DNA of 64,000 nt. Origin: Methylotenera_A sp046598525. Its GTDB lineage: Bacteria > Pseudomonadota > Gammaproteobacteria > Burkholderiales > Methylophilaceae. The notes under the pieces were generated by a model that was given only the letters and a program-made list of their open reading frames with translations, ran no database searches and had not been told where the DNA came from. How positions within the stretch are numbered: the stretch's first letter is position 1; each line of letters begins with the position of its first letter. Made by a program: the position numbers and the translations under genes. The stretch is taken from contig JBKJIJ010000020.1 of assembly GCA_046598525.1 (NCBI GenBank), forward strand, positions 1-64,000. Direction: 5' to 3'. Positions 17,038 through 26,046 of the stretch are shown here, piece by piece.

Positions 17038-17832
17038 ATGTGGAAAAAAATCAGAATATTTATTTTGCTGCTTGTTTTGGGCACGGTGCTGCAGCAAACC
17101 TTTTTAGATAAAGCCGATTTAGATTGGAAAGATAATTTTTACGTAGCGGTGTATCCCGTTAATGCCGATGCTGATAATGCAGAGGCTAGCGCAGAAGTAA
17201 ACACTTACTTAAAAACATTAAGGCGTGATGATTTTGAGCCAGTAGCTGAATATTTTGCAGCGCAAGCAGCGCGATATGGCGTACCTTTGCGCCGTCCAGT
17301 AGAGATTCAGCTGGGTGAAGTCATTAATCAAATTCCACCAGCCCCGCCAACCAATGGCAGCATGGTGAAAACGATTATTTGGAGCTTGAAATTTAGACTA
17401 TTTGCTTGGCAAAATAGTCCAAAAGTAAATGTTAAGCCCGATATAAAGTTATATTTGATATACCACAATCCTAAAGCCCATCCTGTTTTAAGTCATTCCA
17501 CCGCGCTAAATAAAGGCCGTATTGGCCGCATAAATCTATTTGGCGATGCTCACTATGCGGATAAAAATTTAGTGATTTTGGCGCACGAGTTATTGCATAC
17601 GCTATCTGCAACCGATAAATACAGCCTAGAAACCACCTTGCCCATATTGCCAGACGGGTATGCCGAACCAGATAAACAGCCACTTTATCCGCAAGAATTG
17701 GCCGAATTAATGGGTGGGCGTATTCCAATTAATGAAAGTAAAGCAGAAATTCCGCACAGTTTGAGTGTTACGGTAATTGGCAATAAAACAGCACAAGAAA
17801 TAGGGTGGATAAAAACCGTTAATAATAACTAA
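17038..17832 (+). CDS. Membrane-anchored putative zinc metallopeptidase (HELLH)
   Basis: 264 residues. An N-terminal hydrophobic segment (about 5-21) anchors it, with the rest probably periplasmic. The segment LAHELLHTLSATDKY has an HExxH zinc motif (His183, Glu184, His187) with an aspartate six residues later, as in gluzincin or metzincin-like peptidases. I do not recognise a named family. It lies 15 bp before radC on the same strand, so the two are likely cotranscribed, though radC gives no functional hint. Confidence 0.65.
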   Translation: MWKKIRIFILLLVLGTVLQQTFLDKADLDWKDNFYVAVYPVNADADNAEASAEVNTYLKTLRRDDFEPVAEYFAAQAARYGVPLRRPVEIQLGEVINQIPPAPPTNGSMVKTIIWSLKFRLFAWQNSPKVNVKPDIKLYLIYHNPKAHPVLSHSTALNKGRIGRINLFGDAHYADKNLVILAHELLHTLSATDKYSLETTLPILPDGYAEPDKQPLYPQELAELMGGRIPINESKAEIPHSLSVTVIGNKTAQEIGWIKTVNNN

Positions 17833-17847
17833 TAAGGTGAATATACA

Positions 17848-18522
17848 ATGACTATAAAAGACTGGCCAGCAGCAGAGCGCCCACGCGAAAAACTACTAGA
17901 GCAGGGCGCCGGCGCATTATCGGATGCCGAATTACTGGCGATATTTTTGCGTGTGGGCGTGGTGGGTAAAAGTGCGGTAGATTTAGCGCGCGATTTGTTA
18001 AGCCAATATGGCAGTTTAAATGCCATATTTAGCGCATCTGAATCTGAGCTTAGCCATGTGCACGGCATGGGCGCTAGCAAATATGTGCAATTACAAGCCA
18101 TATTTGAAATGAGTCGGCGTGCGCTAGGTGAGCAACTACAAGAAAAAAATGTGTTCGAATCGCCGCAGCAAGTGCATAATTTTTTGGTATTAAAGCTGGG
18201 AAATTTAAACAAAGAAGTGTTTTTGGTGCTGTTTTTAGATGCGCAACATCGCTTGCAGGCCACTGAAGAAATGTTTAGCGGTAGCCTAATGCAAACCAGC
18301 GTTTACCCGCGCGAAGTCGTTAAACGCGCCATGCATCACAACGCAGCCGCGGTTATTTTTGCGCATAATCACCCCAGCGGTGTGGCAAAACAAAGTCAGG
18401 CGGATGAGTTAATCACCAAGCAGCTGAAACAAGCGCTGGCCTTGGTTGATGTGAAAGTGCTGGATCATTTTATTGTGGCGGGCAATCAAACCATGTCTTT
18501 TGTAGAGCGCGGTTTGCTTTAA
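17848..18522 (+). CDS. radC: RadC-family JAMM/MPN-domain protein
   Basis: 224 residues. An N-terminal helix-hairpin-helix-like part (about 1-90, with RPREKLLEQGAGALSDAELLAIFLRVG) precedes a JAMM domain with the metal-binding motif HNHPSG followed by an aspartate eight residues on. Despite the name, a role in recombination repair has not been settled for the family. Preceded by AAGGTGA. Confidence 0.95.
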   Translation: MTIKDWPAAERPREKLLEQGAGALSDAELLAIFLRVGVVGKSAVDLARDLLSQYGSLNAIFSASESELSHVHGMGASKYVQLQAIFEMSRRALGEQLQEKNVFESPQQVHNFLVLKLGNLNKEVFLVLFLDAQHRLQATEEMFSGSLMQTSVYPREVVKRAMHHNAAAVIFAHNHPSGVAKQSQADELITKQLKQALALVDVKVLDHFIVAGNQTMSFVERGLL

Positions 18523-18586
18523 GGTACGCAAGTTTTTTCAACAAGCTGTCATATACTTTATGCAATATCTAAAACAGATTATGCCA

Positions 18587-18613
18587 TTATTGATTAATTT
18601 TATTTATCAATAA
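18587..18613 (+). terminator. Weak AT-rich hairpin downstream of radC
   Basis: TTATTGAT, eleven-base loop, ATCAATAA. The stem is weak and the following bases are AAAATAAG, so it could be either a poor terminator or an operator. The rest of the 252-bp gap before the peroxiredoxin gene is AT-rich with no open frame. Confidence 0.35.
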
Positions 18614-18774
18614 AATAAGTATAATTAAATTTAATATTAGTGGCTGATTGTGTATCATTCATACATCGTTAGAAAACAGCACAAGTAAAAAGCAACACAA
18701 TACAAAACGTGTTCTAACAACGCAAATTTTAATTTTGTAATTAAACTATTTTTAAAAACGTCACTTAAGGAAAA

Positions 18775-19299
18775 ATGATGATTGTAAATGTACCGAACGT
18801 AACTTTTAAAACCCGTGTGCGCGATGAAAGCATTGGCGGCGAGAACCCATTCCGTTGGCAAGATGTAACAACGGCTGATATTTTTAAAGGCAAAAAAGTA
18901 GTGATTGTGGCCCTTCCAGGTGCATTCACACCAACTTGCTCAAGCACGCATTTGCCAGGCTACGAAGCTAAATTTGCTGAATTTCAAGCCGCTGGTGTAG
19001 ATGATATTTACTGCTTAAGCGTAAACGATGCGTTTGTGATGTTCCAATGGGGCAAAAACTTAGGCGTTAAAAACGTAAAAATGTTGCCAGATGGTAACGG
19101 CGATTTCACACGCGGCATGGGCATGTTAGTGCAAAAATACAACCTTGGCTTTGGTGATCGCTCATGGCGCTATTCAATGTTGGTTGAAGATGGTGAAGTA
19201 AAACAAATGTTTGTTGAGCCAGGTAAAGACGACAACTTTGGTGCTGACCCATTTGAAGTTTCAGACGCTGACACGATGTTGAATTATTTGAAAAAATAA
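18775..19299 (+). CDS. Peroxiredoxin, Prx5-like
   Basis: 174 residues. The peroxidatic cysteine lies in PGAFTPTCSSTHLPGY, the Prx5/AhpE-type active-site signature with Pro, Thr and Cys. The GYEAKF and MLPDGNGDFTRGMGM segments fit the same group. It reduces H2O2 or organic hydroperoxides, usually with glutaredoxin or glutathione as electron donor; glutathione reductase lies next door, which supports this. AAGGA precedes the tandem ATG codons. A strong terminator follows. Confidence 0.93.
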   Translation: MMIVNVPNVTFKTRVRDESIGGENPFRWQDVTTADIFKGKKVVIVALPGAFTPTCSSTHLPGYEAKFAEFQAAGVDDIYCLSVNDAFVMFQWGKNLGVKNVKMLPDGNGDFTRGMGMLVQKYNLGFGDRSWRYSMLVEDGEVKQMFVEPGKDDNFGADPFEVSDADTMLNYLKK

Positions 19300-19319
19300 T
19301 TAAATAAGTGCGCAAAATG

Positions 19320-19346
19320 GGCGATGTGATGCACATCGCCTTTTTT
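19320..19346 (+). terminator. Intrinsic terminator after the peroxiredoxin gene
   Basis: GGCGATGTG, loop ATG, CACATCGCC followed by six T. Strong nine-pair GC-rich stem. It stands between the peroxiredoxin and glutathione reductase genes, so the latter probably has its own promoter or depends on read-through. Confidence 0.92.
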
Positions 19347-19395
19347 GTTTAGATTTTTACAGGATTTTTTGCAAGAACATTTAAAGAGAACACAA

Positions 19396-20775
19396 TTGTC
19401 TACTTACACCCCTACCACTCAATACGATTATGATTTATTTGTAATAGGCGCAGGCTCTGGCGGCGTACGCGCAGCGCGCATGGCAGCTGGCTTGGGCGCA
19501 AAAGTAGCCATTGCAGAAGACCGTTATTTTGGCGGCACATGCGTTAATGTAGGCTGCGTACCTAAAAAATTATATGTATATGCATCACAATTTTCAGAAA
19601 GCTTTGCCGCAGCGGCTGGTTTTGGCTGGAAAGTGGGCGATTCAGCCTTTACTTGGGCTAACTTAGTAGCCAGTAAAGATAAAGAAATCAATCGCTTAAA
19701 AAATGTATACGATAAATTATTGCGCGATAGCCATGTGGCCGTGCTAAATGGCCGCGCCACCATTGCTGATGCGCATACGGTAAAAGTGGGTGATAAAACG
19801 TTCACCGCAGAGCGTATTTTGGTGGCTACAGGCGGCTGGCCGTTTGTGCCAGAAGTGGAAGGTAGCGAGCATATTGTTACCTCAAACGAGATCTTTAACT
19901 TACCGACATTGCCAAAGCAAATTGTAATTGTAGGCGGCGGCTATATTGCGGTGGAATTTGCCGGCATTTTGCATGGCTTAGGTGTGGATGTCACTATTTT
20001 TGAGCGCGGTGACAAAGTATTGCGCGGTTTTGATGAAGATATTCGTGACTTTTTAATTGCCGAAATGATCAAAAAAGGCATTAAATTTATGTTTAATACC
20101 AGCGTAGATAGAATTAATTTGGATTGTGAAGGATTAACCGTGCACACCACCAAGGGCGAAACCGTGCCTACAGAATTAGTGATGTACGCGACTGGCCGCG
20201 TGCCAAATAGCAAAAATTTAGGGCTTGAAGCAATCGGCGTTAATTTGGATGCCGTTGGCGCCATTAAAGTGAATGACGATTATCAAACCAATGTGCCTTC
20301 TATTTATGCCTTGGGCGATGTGACAAATAGGGTGAATTTGACGCCTGTGGCTACATCTGAAGGCATGGCTTTGGTGAATAAATTATATTCTAGCCACTAT
20401 AAAGCGGTGGATTATGACAATATTCCAACGGCGGTATTTAGCCAGCCCAGCATTGGCACAGTGGGCTTGACTGAGCAGCAAGCCTTGGTAGCCTATCCAT
20501 CGGATATTGATATTTACAGAGCCGATTTCAAACCAATGAAAAACACATTAAGCGGCAGCAGCGAGCGCACTTTGATGAAAATGATTGTGGTGCGCAGCAG
20601 CGATAAAGTGGTTGGTATGCATATGGTAGGCCCAGATGCTGGTGAGATAATTCAAGGCTTTGCAGTGGCGATTCGCGCAGGTGCCACCAAAGCGGTGTTT
20701 GATAGCACTATTGGCATACATCCTACGGCGGCGGAAGAGTTTGTGACCATGCGCAAACCAGCGGTTTCGCATTAA
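19396..20775 (+). CDS. gor: Glutathione reductase (NADPH)
   Basis: 459 residues from a TTG at 19396, preceded by AAAGAGA. The frame stays open upstream to 19345, but that start would fall in the T-run of the preceding terminator. The FAD motif VIGAGSGGVRAARMAA, the redox-active disulfide GGTCVNVGCVPKK, the NADPH motif IVGGGYIAVEFAGIL and the C-terminal HPTAAEEF with the catalytic histidine are all intact. It regenerates GSH and fits the adjacent peroxiredoxin. Confidence 0.94.
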   Translation: MSTYTPTTQYDYDLFVIGAGSGGVRAARMAAGLGAKVAIAEDRYFGGTCVNVGCVPKKLYVYASQFSESFAAAAGFGWKVGDSAFTWANLVASKDKEINRLKNVYDKLLRDSHVAVLNGRATIADAHTVKVGDKTFTAERILVATGGWPFVPEVEGSEHIVTSNEIFNLPTLPKQIVIVGGGYIAVEFAGILHGLGVDVTIFERGDKVLRGFDEDIRDFLIAEMIKKGIKFMFNTSVDRINLDCEGLTVHTTKGETVPTELVMYATGRVPNSKNLGLEAIGVNLDAVGAIKVNDDYQTNVPSIYALGDVTNRVNLTPVATSEGMALVNKLYSSHYKAVDYDNIPTAVFSQPSIGTVGLTEQQALVAYPSDIDIYRADFKPMKNTLSGSSERTLMKMIVVRSSDKVVGMHMVGPDAGEIIQGFAVAIRAGATKAVFDSTIGIHPTAAEEFVTMRKPAVSH

Positions 20776-20911
20776 AAATAGTTAAAGCTTATTTAAAACT
20801 GATAACAATGTGCGTTAGTTTGCATATTGTTATCAATATATTATTTATATAAGCAGGTTTTAAAACTTGCCGTGCATCTTAACCTTTAGAATTTTCCATC
20901 CATTTGCACCT

Positions 20912-23752
20912 TTAAAATTTGCCGTGCATTTTCACTAGTTTCTTCAATTCAGGCACGCACGATCCACATTCTGTGCCGCATTTAAGTTTGTTTTGCAAAG
21001 TCAGCAAATCGGCGCCCAATTCAATATTGTCGATAATTTCATTTTGCGAAACATCCAAGCAATTGCACACAATTTTGCCGCGGCCTCTTTGGCCGGTAGG
21101 CGGCGCAACAACAGGTGCCAGCGCCCAACGGCGTAATTCATCGGTAAAGCTGCCGCTAGACATCACGTCTTTTAACCAATCGGCCGCCAGCGTTTCGCCC
21201 ATTAGGCGCACACCAGTTACTTGGTCGCCCTCAACCAAAATACGTTTGCTAATGCCACGTTTTGCATCGTTGTAATTAAGCAATGGCATGTCATCGGTCA
21301 TGCCTAAAATGGCATCAATTTGCGCGATTAAATCATCTCCAGGATTACCTTCTGGCGTATCAGCATGCGCGGCGCGTAATATCAGCATACCAATGCCATG
21401 GTCTGATTCGCGCCCAAATAAGCCGCAACTGGCGTATTCAAAATGCGGCAATAAAGCGCGAATTTTTTGCAGCATATCTAAACTATTTACCGCGCGCATC
21501 ACTGTCATGCGCCAAGGCAACTCTAGCTTCTCAATCTTAATCGCAGTATGTTTAAGTTCTGGTTGTTTGGATGTTTTATCAAAATTGGGCGGCATTAACG
21601 CATTTACGCCCAAGCCGTGCATAAATTGGCTGCCCCAATGCATGGCGATAAACGTTTGCGATGGCTGTACATCCGTAGATGCCTGCACAGGCAACACAAG
21701 GCTGCCGCGCTTATTTTGCACTTTAACGATATCGCCATTTTTAATGCTGCGGCGCATCATGTCATCGGCATTCATTTGAATGGCAGGTTCTTCAACATGG
21801 TTAAATAGTTGTGCAGTGGTACCAGTGCGGCTCATGCCATGCCATTGGTCGCGCAGGCGACCTGTTAGCAAATGCAGTGGATGGCGCGCATCGGTTTTAT
21901 CCGCCGTGCCTTTGTAAACAGCATTGGCAAATAGCGCTTTACCATCTGGTTTTTCAAAAACACCATCAGCATAAAGCCGGACATTATTAAGCTCAATCTC
22001 TCCCTCTCCCCCCGCCCTCTCCCGCAAGCGGGCGAGGGTGCTTGTGGTAAATGGCCATTGTTGCGGGCCATTTTCATTTAATATGCCGTAGCTTAAACCG
22101 GTAATATCTAAATCGCGGCCGCGAGTCGATTCGCGATGCTCATTAAAAATATCTTCAGTGCTGTTAAAAGCAAATAAGGTCGCTGGTGTCGCCTCGCTCT
22201 GACGCTCGCCCTCACTGCTTACATTTTCCTTGCGCCCTCTCCCGCTTGCGGTAGAGGGGAGTTTGGCCAAGCGTTTTTCCAAGCGCTGTGCAAAATCCAC
22301 CATAATCGCCCAATCGTGCTTGGCTTCAGCAGGCGGCGGCACTGCAGGGTTTACCCGTGTGATGCGGCGTTCAGAATTGGTGACCGTACCTTCTTTTTCG
22401 CCCCAAGTGCTGGCTGGCAATAATACATCGGCATAAGCGCAGGTATCGGTATTGTTATAGGCATCTTGCACCACAACCAACTCCGCATTATTTAAAGCGG
22501 CCAGTACATTATTCAGGTCTGGCATAGAATGCGCTGGGTTGGTGCAGGCAATCCAAATCGCCTTAACTTCACCTGCTTTTACCGCGTCAAACATTTCAAC
22601 CGCGGTTTTACCGGCGGTTTCGGGCACAGAATCTATACCCCACAATTTGGCCACTTCCGCACGGTGTTCCGCGTTATTCAAATCACGATGACCAGATAAT
22701 AAGTTAGCCATGCCGCCGACTTCTCGGCCACCCATAGCGTTTGGCTGACCAGTAAGAGAAAACGGCCCTGCGCCTTTTTTGCCGATTTGGCCTGTGGCTA
22801 AGTGCAAATTAATTAAGGCCGCATTTTTTTCAGTGCCATGAATACTCTGATTTAAGCCCATGCAATACATGCTTAAAGTAGGGCCTGCGCCAAACCACTT
22901 GGCGGCTTGAATAATATCCGATTGCTTAATACCGCAAATATCCGCCACCATTTTGGGTGTGTATTCGCGCAAGGTTTCTTTTAATTCATCAAAGCCGTTG
23001 GTGTGCGCGTTAATAAAGGCCATATCCAGCAAGCCTTCCCACAGCATTACATGCAATAAACCATTAAATAAAGCCACATCGGTGCCCGGTAAAATCGCCA
23101 AATGCAAATCAGCAGAGCGCGCGGTATCGGTTTTGCGCGGGTCAACCACAATGATTTTTAAGTCAGGATTTTTAGCTTTGGCGTCTTCAATGCGCCTAAA
23201 AATAATCGGGTGCGCAAACGCAGTATTGCTGCCTGCAATAAACAAGCAATTGGTATGATCAATATCTTCATAGCAAGCTGGCGGCGCATCGGCGCCCAAT
23301 GTGGTTTTGTAGCCTGCCACGGCAGAGCTCATGCATAAACGTGAATTGGTATCCACGTTATTAGTGCCAATTAAGCCTTTAGCCAGCTTGTTAAACACAT
23401 AGTAGTCTTCTGTTAAAAGTTGGCCAGAAATGTAAAAAGCCACCGAATCTGGGCCATGCTTTTCAATGATTTGAGCAAACTTTTCAGTTAAATAATCCAG
23501 CGAAACATCCCACGAAACGCGCTTGCGCGTTGCTTCGCGGCTTAAACGCATTTCTGGATACAGCAAACGGTTATCCAGTTTTGCGGTTAAATGCAGGGTT
23601 GAGCCTTTGGTGCATAGGCGGCCAAAGTTAGCTGGGTGCTCGGTATCGCCTTTCACATCAATGATTTTGTCATTTTGTGAGTGAATGATCACTCCGCAGC
23701 CAACGCCGCAGTAGCAACAAGTACTTTTAGTTTGTTTGATTGAAGCGTCCAA
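20912..23752 (-). CDS. nasA: Assimilatory nitrate reductase, catalytic subunit
   Basis: 946 residues. It reduces nitrate to nitrite in the cytoplasm with molybdenum bis-MGD. The N-terminal [4Fe-4S] cysteines are in CCYCGVGCGVI and LCTKG; the molybdopterin domains fill the middle, and the C terminus has a BFD-like [2Fe-2S] domain (CNCLDVSQNEI, CGTECGSC). Two low-complexity inserts, near residues 490-515 and 565-585, coincide with palindromic repeats and are absent from typical NasA. The start is a TTG at 23752; an upstream in-frame stop excludes a longer start. It is the last gene of the nirB unit. Confidence 0.95.
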   Translation of the reverse strand: MDASIKQTKSTCCYCGVGCGVIIHSQNDKIIDVKGDTEHPANFGRLCTKGSTLHLTAKLDNRLLYPEMRLSREATRKRVSWDVSLDYLTEKFAQIIEKHGPDSVAFYISGQLLTEDYYVFNKLAKGLIGTNNVDTNSRLCMSSAVAGYKTTLGADAPPACYEDIDHTNCLFIAGSNTAFAHPIIFRRIEDAKAKNPDLKIIVVDPRKTDTARSADLHLAILPGTDVALFNGLLHVMLWEGLLDMAFINAHTNGFDELKETLREYTPKMVADICGIKQSDIIQAAKWFGAGPTLSMYCMGLNQSIHGTEKNAALINLHLATGQIGKKGAGPFSLTGQPNAMGGREVGGMANLLSGHRDLNNAEHRAEVAKLWGIDSVPETAGKTAVEMFDAVKAGEVKAIWIACTNPAHSMPDLNNVLAALNNAELVVVQDAYNNTDTCAYADVLLPASTWGEKEGTVTNSERRITRVNPAVPPPAEAKHDWAIMVDFAQRLEKRLAKLPSTASGRGRKENVSSEGERQSEATPATLFAFNSTEDIFNEHRESTRGRDLDITGLSYGILNENGPQQWPFTTSTLARLRERAGGEGEIELNNVRLYADGVFEKPDGKALFANAVYKGTADKTDARHPLHLLTGRLRDQWHGMSRTGTTAQLFNHVEEPAIQMNADDMMRRSIKNGDIVKVQNKRGSLVLPVQASTDVQPSQTFIAMHWGSQFMHGLGVNALMPPNFDKTSKQPELKHTAIKIEKLELPWRMTVMRAVNSLDMLQKIRALLPHFEYASCGLFGRESDHGIGMLILRAAHADTPEGNPGDDLIAQIDAILGMTDDMPLLNYNDAKRGISKRILVEGDQVTGVRLMGETLAADWLKDVMSSGSFTDELRRWALAPVVAPPTGQRGRGKIVCNCLDVSQNEIIDNIELGADLLTLQNKLKCGTECGSCVPELKKLVKMHGKF
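22015..22038. repeat. REP-like palindrome inside nasA (copy 1)
   Basis: CCCTC-T-CCCGC, loop AA, GCGGG-C-GAGGG. It falls in frame at about nasA residues 571-579, between the conserved GPQQWPF and VRLYADG segments. It shares the 12-mer GCCCTCTCCCGC with the copy at 22235. Confidence 0.85.
22235..22258. repeat. REP-like palindrome inside nasA (copy 2)
   Basis: CCCTCTCCCGC, loop TT, GCGGTAGAGGG, with one mismatched pair. It falls in frame at about nasA residues 498-506, just before the conserved TEDIFNEHR segment. It has the same orientation as copy 1 and lies 220 bp from it. Confidence 0.85.
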
Positions 23753-23796
23753 TTTACTTGTCTTTACTTATTTATCTTTAGTTTTGCTTATCTTAA

Positions 23797-24129
23797 TTAT
23801 TTGTTTTTTAATTCTAAATACACAATACCATCTTCTACTTTGGTATTAAAACAGGCGGTTTCGCCCACATCAGGCTCTTCGGCCTTGCCATCTACCAAAC
23901 TAATTTTCCAAGAATGCAGCGGACAAGCCACTTTATCGCCATATACAATGCCTTGCGATAAAGGCCCACCTTTGTGCGGGCAGCTATTGTTGATGGCAAA
24001 AATTCGGTCATCTTCGGTGCGAAACACGCCGATATCAAACTCTTTTTGATCGCTATCTTTGGTGCGCACCACGCGCGCGCCTAGTTTAGGAATGTCATCA
24101 AACTGTGCTACTTTTACCCAATTGCTCAT
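23797..24129 (-). CDS. nirD: Nitrite reductase small subunit (Rieske-type NirD)
   Basis: 110 residues. The two Rieske-fold boxes SCPHKGGPL and ACPLHSW carry Cys-x-His and Cys-x2-His, so a [2Fe-2S] cluster is likely, unlike the cluster-free NirD of enterics. It partners NirB in NADH-dependent reduction of nitrite to ammonium. It is set 44 bp before nasA and 10 bp after the phosphatase/kinase gene, all on one strand. It is separated from nirB by three genes. Confidence 0.92.
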   Translation of the reverse strand: MSNWVKVAQFDDIPKLGARVVRTKDSDQKEFDIGVFRTEDDRIFAINNSCPHKGGPLSQGIVYGDKVACPLHSWKISLVDGKAEEPDVGETACFNTKVEDGIVYLELKNK

Positions 24130-24139
24130 CTTGTAACCT

Positions 24140-25834
24140 TTACGATACTAATAATAAATAAATCAACAATATATTGATTATAAAAGAAAATATAGCAATC
24201 CATTGCCATTTTACTAATCTAGCGCGCGCAATTAACGGTGTGCGTGCTGGCGCTAATAGTGGTTTAAGCTCGCCATGCTCTAGCGCTAATAGCATTTCTT
24301 CAGCCGTTTCAAAACGCATTTTAGTGTCGCGCGCCACCGCTTTTAAGATGATATTTTCCAGCCAATACGGAATATCAGGCCGGTAGCGGGTAAGCGGGGT
24401 TGGTATGCCAAATTTTGGATGCTGAAACGGTTCAACTTCGCCATACGGATATTTACGTGTGAGCAAGTGATATAAAGTAACACCTGCCGCATAAATATCG
24501 GTTTGCGCGTTGGCAACGGCGCCTTCAAACAATTCAGGCGCCATAAAGCTTGGTGTGCCAGGGTTTTGCGTGGCGCCAATCATTTCGGCACCTATACTAA
24601 GAGCTACGCCTAAATCTAAAATGCGCAAACGTTGATCGCTGGCTTGATGGATATTAGCAGGCTTAATATCGCGATGGATAATATTGAGGCGATGCAATGC
24701 GCCTATGCCGCGCATCACATCCATGCCGATTTTAGCCGTGCCAGCTACTGTAAAGTAATGGCCATTATCTAAGCGCTGCTGCAATGTGGCGCCTTCATGC
24801 CAGCTCATTACAAAGTACAGCTTGCTGCGATTTTCTAACGATAAAGTGAGCACTTGCGGCACATATTGCGAAACGACGCGCTTGCCCAACCATTCTTCAT
24901 TTAGCAAACCATTACAGCTTTCAATATCGCTAGTAAGTGCGGGCTGCAAGGTTTTTAATACAAATAATTGCTTAGTGCTGTTTTGGCGCACTTTATATAA
25001 AAGACTGGCGCGCGATTCATGCAAAATATCTTCAACAGTAAAATCGTCAATCGATTCATTGATAGCCAGTTTATGTGGCAAGGCCAGATGTTTTCCGCCT
25101 GCAATGCGCTCAGTTAAGCTGTCATCGCCCAATTTGGTAATTTTAACCACAACAGCGGTTGAGTTATCGCCCGTTTGTTGCTGAATCGCCGCTTTGGTGA
25201 GATGGTCGGCAATCATCTGCACGTTATCGAATTTTTTTAAGCCTTCATGAATGGCTTTTTCGCCCAATATTTCCCACACGCCATCGGTCATTAAAGCAAA
25301 AATATCGCCCACTTGCAGCGCGCCATCGGCCAAATCCACCGATAAATGCGCATCTAAACCAACCGCACGTTTTAATACATGACGCATATCGGGTCTATCC
25401 CAAACATGGTCGGTAGTCAGTTGCTTTAAAACATTATCGCGCAATAAATAAATGCGCGTATCACCCACATGCGCCAAATAATAACGCTGGCCACGCAAAA
25501 TAATTAATGACAGTGTTGTGGCCATGCCAGCTAAATCGCGATTGGCGTTGGCCTGTGAAATCAACCAACGATTAGCGGCTGTAATCACTTTATCTAGCGC
25601 GTTAGATGACTCCCATGTATCGGGGGTGGCAAAGTAATCGGTTGAAATATTGCGAATGGTCATCTCAGATGCTTCGCCGCCGCCTGCATTGCCGCTGACG
25701 CCATCGGCCACCGCAATTAGTGAGCCTTTAATGCTGAGCTGATCATTAATAGGCGTCACTACGCCAACGTAATCTTCATTACGCTCACGCGGGCCGGTTA
25801 GGCTAGATTGACCTATTTCAAATTTGAGTGACAT
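24140..25834 (-). CDS. Bifunctional PP2C phosphatase/Ser-Thr protein kinase, membrane-anchored
   Basis: 564 residues. The N-terminal PP2C-type phosphatase domain (about 1-235) shows RNEDYVG, ADGVSGNAGGGEAS and LMTDGVWE with the metal-binding aspartates. The kinase domain (about 265-525) shows a VLK lysine, the catalytic loop HRDIKPANI, DLG in place of DFG, and a GTPSFMAPE activation segment. A single C-terminal membrane helix ends the protein. Such fusions recur in nitrate-assimilation clusters; a regulatory role there is an inference. It is between nirD and a 53-residue membrane protein. Confidence 0.9.
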   Translation of the reverse strand: MSLKFEIGQSSLTGPRERNEDYVGVVTPINDQLSIKGSLIAVADGVSGNAGGGEASEMTIRNISTDYFATPDTWESSNALDKVITAANRWLISQANANRDLAGMATTLSLIILRGQRYYLAHVGDTRIYLLRDNVLKQLTTDHVWDRPDMRHVLKRAVGLDAHLSVDLADGALQVGDIFALMTDGVWEILGEKAIHEGLKKFDNVQMIADHLTKAAIQQQTGDNSTAVVVKITKLGDDSLTERIAGGKHLALPHKLAINESIDDFTVEDILHESRASLLYKVRQNSTKQLFVLKTLQPALTSDIESCNGLLNEEWLGKRVVSQYVPQVLTLSLENRSKLYFVMSWHEGATLQQRLDNGHYFTVAGTAKIGMDVMRGIGALHRLNIIHRDIKPANIHQASDQRLRILDLGVALSIGAEMIGATQNPGTPSFMAPELFEGAVANAQTDIYAAGVTLYHLLTRKYPYGEVEPFQHPKFGIPTPLTRYRPDIPYWLENIILKAVARDTKMRFETAEEMLLALEHGELKPLLAPARTPLIARARLVKWQWIAIFSFIINILLIYLLLVS

Positions 25835-25852
25835 TAAGAGTGTGAGAGGGGT

Positions 25853-26014
25853 TTATGGCTTGGATTTAAACCAAAACCAACCATTTAAGCTTAAGAAAAT
25901 AAACAAGCCCATATCTAAAACGGGCCAGTATTTGGGGTTATCTAAAAACACACCCAACACAATCAAACTAGCGCAGGCAAACGAAATTAAGCACAGAATG
26001 ATTTTGAAGGGCAT
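25853..26014 (-). CDS. 53-residue putative membrane protein in the nas operon
   Basis: Reads MPFKIILCLISFACASLIVLG at the start and ends NGWFWFKSKP. Two hydrophobic segments (about 4-24 and 34-49) suggest a two-pass inner-membrane peptide. It sits between the transporter and the kinase genes on the same strand, with 18 bp after it. The ribosome-binding site is weak and no family was recognised, so it may be a real small protein or chance coding. Confidence 0.5.
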   Translation of the reverse strand: MPFKIILCLISFACASLIVLGVFLDNPKYWPVLDMGLFIFLSLNGWFWFKSKP

Positions 26015-26046
26015 ATTTTTACTTTAAAAACGAATAATTGCTGCGA

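Noticed and set aside
19345..19395. Longer N terminus for glutathione reductase from a TTG at 19345
   Set aside because: That codon lies in the T-run of the preceding terminator and has no ribosome-binding site; TTG at 19396 has AAAGAGA and gives the normal length.
20919..21779. Long plus-strand open frames across nasA
   Set aside because: They are shadows of the minus-strand nasA coding frame, with no ribosome-binding sites or family resemblance.
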